Shown: in pieces, positions 57,697 to 64,000 of the stretch
Layout: every line of letters starts with the position of its first letter
Position numbering within the stretch: position 1 is the first letter of the stretch
NCBI RefSeq assembly: GCF_017589495.1
Contig: NC_063189.1
Coordinates: forward strand, 46,458,406 to 46,522,405
Reading direction: 5' to 3'
Source: Alosa alosa
Lineage: Eukaryota > Chordata > Actinopteri > Clupeiformes > Clupeidae
Length of the DNA: 64,000 nucleotides
The notes under the pieces: generated by a model
The model's input: only the letters and a program-made list of their open reading frames with translations
Told to the model about the DNA's origin: nothing
Database searches by the model: none
Position numbers and translations under genes: made by a program

Positions 57697-58356
57697 CCCT
57701 AGACCCATATTTTACCTCCAAGGTATGCTTTTCTTTGTTGATTGGACAGGTCACTGTCACTATACTGTCAAAAATCACATGTTGTGACCAAATGGACCAT
57801 TGTTGAGCCCTTAAATAAACACAAATTCAGAACTATGCCACAGTGAAAAGTTACAGTATATTAGGCTTTTCACCATGTTAAGGATCAATATTATATTTTA
57901 GTCAAATAACACAAAAAAACAAAATTCATACTTCAACCAGAGACTTTCTAATGAAGAGACACAGCACTCAAAAAATCCTCCATAGAAATGCATGAGCTTA
58001 GTTTGTGGCAATATGGCTGTTGCGCAAATCACACCCCTTCCGGGCAAAATGTTGACATGTAAATACATTGAGCCAATCATGTGCTGTGTTGTGAATACAT
58101 TGAGCCAATAATGTGGCGTGTTGTGAAGACATCGTGCCAATCATGTGTTGTGATCTCACCGCTGGAGCAAGATTGGTGTCGCGAAGCCTTATAAAGACGC
58201 CGCATTTCTGCCGAAATGGATGCCCGATGAGTGTCCAAAAAGCGTTGCAATATGGCCGCCGAGTGGAGGGACTTGCCTAAAAGGACTTTGCTTAAACATC
58301 ATGTATTTATTCAAAGATTTTTACTGTACCTTGGAGGTAAAAATATGGGTCTAGGG
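57697..58356. mobile_element. Inverted-repeat element, about 660 bp
   Basis: The left arm CTAGACCCATATTTTACCTC with CAAGGTA (57697-57725) is the inverse of 58327-58356 apart from one A. No coding sequence recognised. It abuts the previous hAT element. Confidence 0.7.
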
Positions 58357-58835
58357 ACCTGAGTATTTCAATGTGACTTTTTCAGAGATATTGACAGTTT
58401 ATGAGCTAAATATGACTATGATACTATATGGAAATTGACTTAGGCTAAATGAACTGTCACGTTGCATCTGAGCTGTAAAATGCAGATGTTCTGAACATGG
58501 CAACATTGTAGCATATGACAGAGGTGGCTTTTAGCTAGATGGATGACAGCAGGCTAAGTAAAATAGCGATGTTTCCAAGCTAAAGTTCATCAGAATCTTG
58601 GGATATACAGCTTGACAACGGAGAGATATAACTAACGACTGGCCTTTGGCCGTAGCAACCATCCATTTAGAACTAGTAACGGCAGTTTGTCCTGCAAGTT
58701 GAGAAATTAGTTGATATGTGTTGGAAGAAATTAGTTCTACAAACAAGACAGTTTTAGCTATTAAAACATTTAAATTGTAACAGGAAATGAACACAACGCA
58801 AGTGGCAACAGTGGAATAAGCGGGATAATGGACTC

Positions 58836-58953
58836 CACAGTGGTCTGTTCACAGAAATGAATGCACTTACGAGGTTTAAACGGCCCTCCGCCGCGCATCG
58901 GGGCCGTTTTACAACCTCAACCGTGCATTAACTTCTGTGAACAGACCACCGTG
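58836..58953. repeat. 118-bp hairpin/MITE
   Basis: CACAGTGGTCTGTTCACAGA at the left pairs with TCTGTGAACAGACCACCGTG at the right, with inner arms AAACGGCC/GGCCGTTT. The right arm word also occurs at 38755-38771. Confidence 0.7.
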
Positions 58954-58967
58954 TCGTTCTAAATAAA

Positions 58968-59195
58968 ACTGACAAACTCCAGGCTCTTGTTTGCCACCAA
59001 CATGCATTCAAAGACGCCTGTATTCTGGCCTTCTCAGAGACCTGGCTCGGGGAAAGGGACGCTGATGGTGATTTGGTAATAGACGGGTTTGGGATCCAGT
59101 TCCGCACCGACAGAACGTCCACGACTACCGGAAAATCATGCGGAGGTGGGGTATGTGTGTACATAAATGAACGCTGGTGCAAAAACGTTGAGTGA
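58968..59195 (+). pseudogene. Non-LTR retrotransposon endonuclease fragment
   Basis: The frame reads TDKLQALVCHQHAFKDACIL, AFSETWLGERDADGDLV, GFGIQFRTDRTS and GGGVCVYINERWCKN, then stops. SETWL, the GF..R.DR stretch and GGG.C.YIN are typical of the apurinic-type endonuclease domain of fish CR1/L2/Rex-type LINEs. Only about 75 residues remain. Confidence 0.8.
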
Positions 59196-59199
59196 GAGA

Positions 59200-59741
59200 G
59201 AGACTTTGTACCAAGGATGTGGAGCTGCTTTCTTTGTCCATGCGCCCTATGTATTTGCCATGAGAATTTCCACAGATTTTTTTTAAAAACTGAACTTGAA
59301 AATGTTTGGGTGCGTGTGAGAGGCACCGTGCTGTGTGGGCACCCGTTCTAGTTGGCCTGTTGGCTAGTGCCAGAGCAAAGGAAAAACTGTAGTTCGCTGT
59401 GTTGGGTTGAAGGCACGAGTCAGAAGAGGGGGGTCAAACCTTTGTCGCGACCATGACGGAGTGGAGTGGGCCGGGAACAGCGGAGGACAGCTCTGCGAGG
59501 AGGCAGCGCGAGGAGGGACGCCGAAACCGGTAGCTGACGGCCTGAGAGCTCAGCGCGTCTGGCTGCAGCGGAGCTGGTGCCTGCCTGTCCTGGTCGGAGC
59601 GACTGTGGAGTGGAGCGAAGGAGGTGCAGCGACAGTTGACCCGTGAGTTCTGGTGCTTGGTGCCACAGTTTACAGCAGTGTAGGTCACCTTGGGGCCCCG
59701 CCTAGAGTTGGAGATGGATATGCACTGGCTGGGCAACCCTG
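59200..59741. other. GC-rich stretch, origin unclear
   Basis: Open frames exist on both strands (59407-59646 plus, 59434-59745 minus), but neither resembles a known protein. It may be the untranslated part of a LINE, as it is squeezed between two LINE fragments. Confidence 0.3.
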
Positions 59742-60413
59742 TCACAAGCCTCTGGATATATTAAATCTCGGAGAGGTGCCACTCGCCAATTTAATGGAGC
59801 TGTTACTGTTCTTATAGAGGGTTTTTAATGTAGTGGTAAAATAGTTGCCAAAACCAAATTTCTGAAGAGACTGGAAAATAAACGGGTGCTCTATCGTATC
59901 AAACGCCTTACGAAAGTCTAGAAAGAGAATAAATCCATTATTATCAATCAGCTCGGGGTAATCAATAATGTCTAGGACTAATCTAATGTTATTTGTTATG
60001 TGTCTATTTGGCATGAACCCAGATTGTGTTTCCTCAATAATTGAATTCAAAACACTCTTGAGTCTTCTAGCAAATATAAGAGCAAATATCTTGTAATCAT
60101 TATTGAGCAAGGAAATCGGTCGCTAATTTTCAATGCACAAACAATTGTTGGGCTTTAGAATTAAGGTGATTAGACCTTGAGTCATAGTAGTTGGGAGATG
60201 TTCTTTTTTAATACACTCTACCAGAACCTCGTACAAAAAGGGAGCTAGTTCGTCGCTAAATTCCTTGTAGAATTCAGAAACAAGCCCATCCGTTCCTGGC
60301 GATTTATTATTCTTCAGTAGAGTGATCATTGTTTTAATCTCCTCTAAGGTGATTTGTGCGTCGCAAAACTCCATATTACTATGATCAAAAGGATTGACTG
60401 TTAGGGAGTTCAA
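59742..60413 (-). pseudogene. LINE reverse transcriptase fragments
   Basis: One frame (60413-60123) has ITLEEIKTMITLLKNNKSPG, DGLVSEFYKEF and LPTTMTQGLITLILKP. A second (60110-59742) has RRLKSVLNSIIEETQSGFMP, NRHITNNIRLVLDIIDY, LFLDFRKAFDTIEHPF and SSIKLASGTSPRFNISRGL. The KSPG.DG, QSGFM..R and D..KAFD motifs are core RT signatures. A frameshift and stop lie at 60111-60122, and the catalytic FADD box is not present. Confidence 0.9.
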
Positions 60414-61017
60414 AAAAGCATCAGCCGACTCTTGACAAAAGCCAGATGCATAGCTTTTTATAAAAATTGCTGCAGTAACTGGCGATCATGTTATGGTCAT
60501 CAGTAGTAGTCCCATTAATGTTAAGTTTATTAATTGTGTTATTATTTGAACAATGTTTTTCTAGATTAAAAAAATAGTGTGAATTCTGTTCCCCTTCTTC
60601 GAGCCACTTTGTTCTAGATCTAATGAATGCCCCCTTTCCTTCCGGCTGTATAACTCGTCTAGTTTTGTTTGAAAGTTATTTAAGTTCAATTTGTCCTGTT
60701 CTGTCAGTTCACTCAGGCTTTTCTACAATAACTGAGGGATTTCTGATACTATATTAGTTTCTTCAGATCTCCTAGATTTGTCTTGTAGTGCACCAAACTT
60801 TCTGAAATATTTGCCTAATTCAAATTGTAATAATTCCCAGTTATTTCCAAATGATTTACACATATGACTGACTAGGAGGCCATTTATCTTTACTACCATC
60901 TAAGATATTATTAAAATCCCCACCAAGACATAAGCTGGCATTTGGAAATTGCATTAGCCATCCTGACAATATGCTCTCAATAGTTAAAATAAGATTATCA
61001 TTTTCCGTTTTAGTATT

Positions 61018-61309
61018 CTAACCATAAATGTTACCTATAATGATAATTGCATCGTTATATCTAATAATTTGGCAAATAAAGTGACCATCTTCATCACCAT
61101 GAGACACCATGAGCGAGCCATATAGTGTCTCCCCATTGAGCTTTCCAAAAGTTAGTGTCATTAGTAATTGAGTGAGATTCTTGTGCAAAAAAAAAAAAAT
61201 CAGACCTAAACTGCTTGGCAAAAAGAAATAAAGCTTTACGTTTTACATTGTTACGCAACCCTCTGGCATTAAGAGATACAAAAGATAAACCTGACAGATT
61301 AAAGAACAA
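61018..61309 (-). pseudogene. LINE ORF2 endonuclease N-terminus
   Basis: FVSLNARGLRNNVKRKALFL, QESHSITNDTNFWKAQWGD and TIWLAHG match the start of L1-type endonuclease (SLN.RGL.N, L/AQE.H). A poly(A)/T tract near 61189-61200 replaces part of the LQE region, and there is a shift into the next frame (61221-61018). Confidence 0.8.
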
Positions 61310-61358
61310 ATAATATTAAACGAGTAGGTTGGTTTACACAAAACTGAGATTAACTTAA

Positions 61359-61705
61359 AGCAACACCAAAGAGTTTTTTGTACCTTAAAATAATGTTTCC
61401 AAAAATCGTTTCAGTGGTTCATCAACTCATAACAGGGTGAACGGCACTTCTGCATTCGCTTCGCGGCCTTCTATCGGCTATAACCGCACTATGTAAGTTT
61501 GCCAGATCGGGTAGCAGATCTGTAGTTAGGTGGAATGAGACATAAGAAACTACAAATTTGACTTGCATCTGATGTCGCAATACATCGTACTTTCGTAAAA
61601 GCATGCAACATATTCTACCTTGTCTGTAGACATTGTTATTTGCAAAGCCGGTGTTGGATAAACAAATAGTGCGTGCGACAGAAGGAAAAGTTCTTTGGTG
61701 TTGCT
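61359..61705. mobile_element. TTAA-flanked MITE inside the LINE, 347 bp
   Basis: AGCAACACCAAAGAG and CTTTGGTGTTGCT ends lie inside TTAA on both sides (61355-61358, 61706-61709). No coding sequence. Confidence 0.85.
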
Positions 61706-62329
61706 TTAAGTGCAAACATATCAACGAGATCAACACAATCTTGAAATGTCAATACTGCATATGACTGAACCTTTTTAAGACATTAACGTTAGTCAGCATG
61801 ACTAATTTGACATAAAAACGATATATAACCAAATATGAACAAATACATATAAACACCGAGACTGGGGTCTCCTCAACTCAGGTGTGTCGTGTTACACTCC
61901 CACCTGTTTTTTTAGACAGCGGAGGCTTGGATGGCGACATACCGTTAACAGGCAGACTGGGAAACTCCTCATCACTAACGAACGCTCTAGCTAGCGTGTA
62001 GTTAGCATGGTCTCTAGCTTTACCGTCGTGGTTATTTTCGTTCTTTCTTTTTGTTTTTACGTCCGTCATTCTTCACAAATGAAGTTAGCTTCTTTTTTCC
62101 AACACTTCACCGACTAATTACTGACTAAACATCTCAATTTAAGTCGTCAATATGCGTTCTGTGGTAATTAGTGCTGAGAGCTCAATGACTTTCCGACTTA
62201 TCACGCCGCCATCTTGCCGGCTCTCCCCTACATACTCGACGTTCCCAACCGGTAGCGTGACAATGTGACGTCAAAATGACGTAGATCTCTCTGGCGCGCC
62301 AGGATTTTGTCCGGGTAGCGCACGGTAGC

Positions 62330-62684
62330 ACACAATGGAGAAGTTTGCCTCGAACGTCGACTTCCAGGCTGCAGCCTTCCAGGCCCGGTCTAGCATCGTC
62401 AAAACAGTAAACGTCATCGACAGCGCCACAGTTTGTCTGAAAGTGCGGAGAGGAGACGAGATAGTTGAGGTTGAGGTTTTGTGGGTAGGTAGTGTGAGGG
62501 AGGGGTGTGGGCGAGTGTCTCTTGCAGGGTTAGAGAGCGCCTTCTGTGGGTAGGTAGTGTGAGGTGTCCCCCTGTGGCGCTGTCAATGACATTTACTGTT
62601 TTGACAATGCTCATTGGAGGGATGGACCGCGGCCTTGAAGGCTGCAGCCTGGAAGTCGACGTTCGAAGCAAACTTCTCCATTGT
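62330..62684. mobile_element. Fold-back element, 355 bp, long inverted repeats
   Basis: The left arm ACAATGGAGAAGTTTG..., through TCGACTTCCAGGCTGCAGCC and AAAACAGTAAACGTCAT to GCGCCACAG (about 62332-62430), is matched by the inverse arm at about 62572-62684. The 12-base GCGCACGGTAGC flanks it directly (62318-62329, 62685-62696). The loop contains two copies of TGTGGGTAGGTAGTGTGAGG. A 9-12 base duplication suggests a Mutator-like origin. Confidence 0.8.
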
Positions 62685-62699
62685 GCGCACGGTAGCGCA

Positions 62700-64000
62700 C
62701 CACCAGAGATTAGGCTTGTTCGAGATGAACTGCGGCTGACTTTGGCTAACTTTCTATGTCAACGTGAACTTCAGAGGCTAGCCGGGAGGAGCTACAACAG
62801 ACGGCAGCTCATCCCGGACAGACAGGCTACAGTCTGCCTGACGTGACTCGTGATTTTGTTTGCAATAAATACAGCATAACTTTCATTCTTACTCATTAAA
62901 ATGAGCATGATGACTGACGAAATAAGTTCTTATGATGTAGTTTAAATAAACCACTGTTGTCATACAGTTAACAGGCCTACATTGTAGCACATAAATATAT
63001 AATAAATATAAATATATTCCATGTGTTGCAGGTTTCCGGTTTGGCGCGCTCAGCTGAAAAAAAAATAGAGTGGTGCCAGACAGGGGCGCCTGCAGGAATT
63101 AATGCTATGGTACACACACCCATCACACCAAACCCCCGCAAAAAAAAAGAATCACGTTTCCCGGTTTTAGCCCCGTGCATTGGTCAGCAAAAAAGTAGCC
63201 TACATAGCATAACAACATCCACATGCAATAATACAACAACAACGTCTGCAATGACCTATTCATTTGGACAACTTGATACAGCCCTATACAGGCTAAAGTT
63301 ACCTTGTTTTGTTCTAGCGTACCGTGACGTCTGGCTTTAAACAGCTGTAATGCAGTCTAACGTTCTGACAAGCACACCAATTGCCTACCTTGTTCTTGCC
63401 CATCTGGAATAACTCCTCTAGCTTTGCTGCCTACAGTACTTTCTGTTTTCGTTGTTTAAACTTGTGATATCCATGATGAGTATTGAGTTAGTGAATTAGC
63501 TCAACATTGTGTGCTGATAACCATATATAGATAGCCGAGTAAAAGAAAACAACAAGTAGCCTAGTTGCGTGCCTGCGCGTATTCTGTCTCCTGCTTAAAC
63601 AAAATGTGTGCGCGTTAATTTTGATAACGTGTTCACTAAGTTACGTAATATAAAATAGCCTGATGGCATGCAGCTAATGGGGATACTGTGCATAGTTGGG
63701 AAGGTATGGTGGGCCAATTTGGCGTGAATACACATTACACACAAGGGAACTTTTCTCTCGTTGTTGAGTAGCCTGATGGTACGCACAGTGCGTACGGACG
63801 TACACCTGCAGGCACGCCTGGTGCCAGAGCCCATCTACGGAGAGCCTGGCCACTCCGTATTAAGTCCCATTGTACCGAATTTTGGTTGCATTTCCATCAG
63901 AGTTCAACTGGGGGCAATTGCCATGAGTGCAAAATGAATGGGAGTCAATGAAGCTAGACGGCTAAATATGTCTCTTTCACCTGATTGTCGTTGACTAATG
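62700..64000. other. No gene recognised
   Basis: AT-rich noncoding sequence with short ORFs of no recognisable family. The first 130 bases (GCTTGTTCGAGATGAACTGC...) look like part of a dispersed repeat. Confidence 0.4.

Larger units (their letters stand above)
59742..62225 (-). mobile_element. L1-type LINE, decayed, minus strand
   Basis: From its 5' side: a GCCGGCAAGATGGCGGCG start at about 62225, an ORF1-like start at 62069 (MTDVKTKRKN), an endonuclease start at 61309, and reverse transcriptase blocks at 60413-59742. Its 5' half is interrupted by a TTAA element (61359-61705). It is truncated at the 3' end at about 59742, with internal gaps. Style matches fish L1/Tx1-group elements. Confidence 0.8.

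Overview
The window looks like teleost fish nuclear DNA. It has long (CA)n/(GT)n and (CT)n microsatellites, tRNA-derived SINEs, several families of short inverted-repeat DNA transposons, a DIRS-type tyrosine-recombinase retrotransposon, an L1-type LINE, and split vertebrate genes with very long introns. I cannot name the species. Calls rest on hand reading; no search was run.

Layout. Bases 1-11076 read as the last intron of a zinc-finger gene. Its terminal exon (11077-11106) encodes NHTLSQHSS and stop, which I recognise as the C-terminus of the ZNF423/ZNF521 family; a 3' UTR of about 1.3 kb follows, with a poly(A) signal near 12393. From 12.4 to 27.2 kb is intergenic, with repeats. A histamine H3-like receptor gene lies on the minus strand in three coding exons: 53132-52886, 52500-52334 and 27992-27210 (398 aa in total). 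Its second intron is 24.3 kb and holds most of the mobile DNA in the window. The two host genes converge tail to tail. ZNF521 and HRH4 are neighbours in the same arrangement in mammals, so this H3-like receptor may occupy the HRH4 locus.

The 24.3 kb intron holds a P-element-like transposon with a perfect 8-bp target duplication (33293-35715), at least three TTAA-flanked short elements, an internally deleted DIRS element (42875-47662), and a plus-strand multi-exon gene fragment of the fish SAMD3-like family (38047-40870). That fragment contains a hAT-type insertion whose 8-bp target duplication supplies splice sites. Removing GT..AG from 39283 to 39737 would restore the pre-insertion exon exactly, so this is a candidate transposon-made intron. 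A downstream exon of the same fragment has a one-base deletion, so the gene is probably decaying. A 14-bp perfect inverted repeat (31742 and 42545) may bound a 10.8 kb composite element that carries all of this.

The intron also holds a 69-bp partial copy of the receptor's TM3 exon, in frame, with the amine-binding Asp changed to Asn. Upstream of the receptor (53.2-64 kb) lie a duplicated block struck by two different hAT elements at the same GTCTAGAC target, a LINE endonuclease fragment, a decayed L1-type LINE with a TTAA element inside it, and a 355-bp fold-back element. The last 1.2 kb shows nothing I can name.
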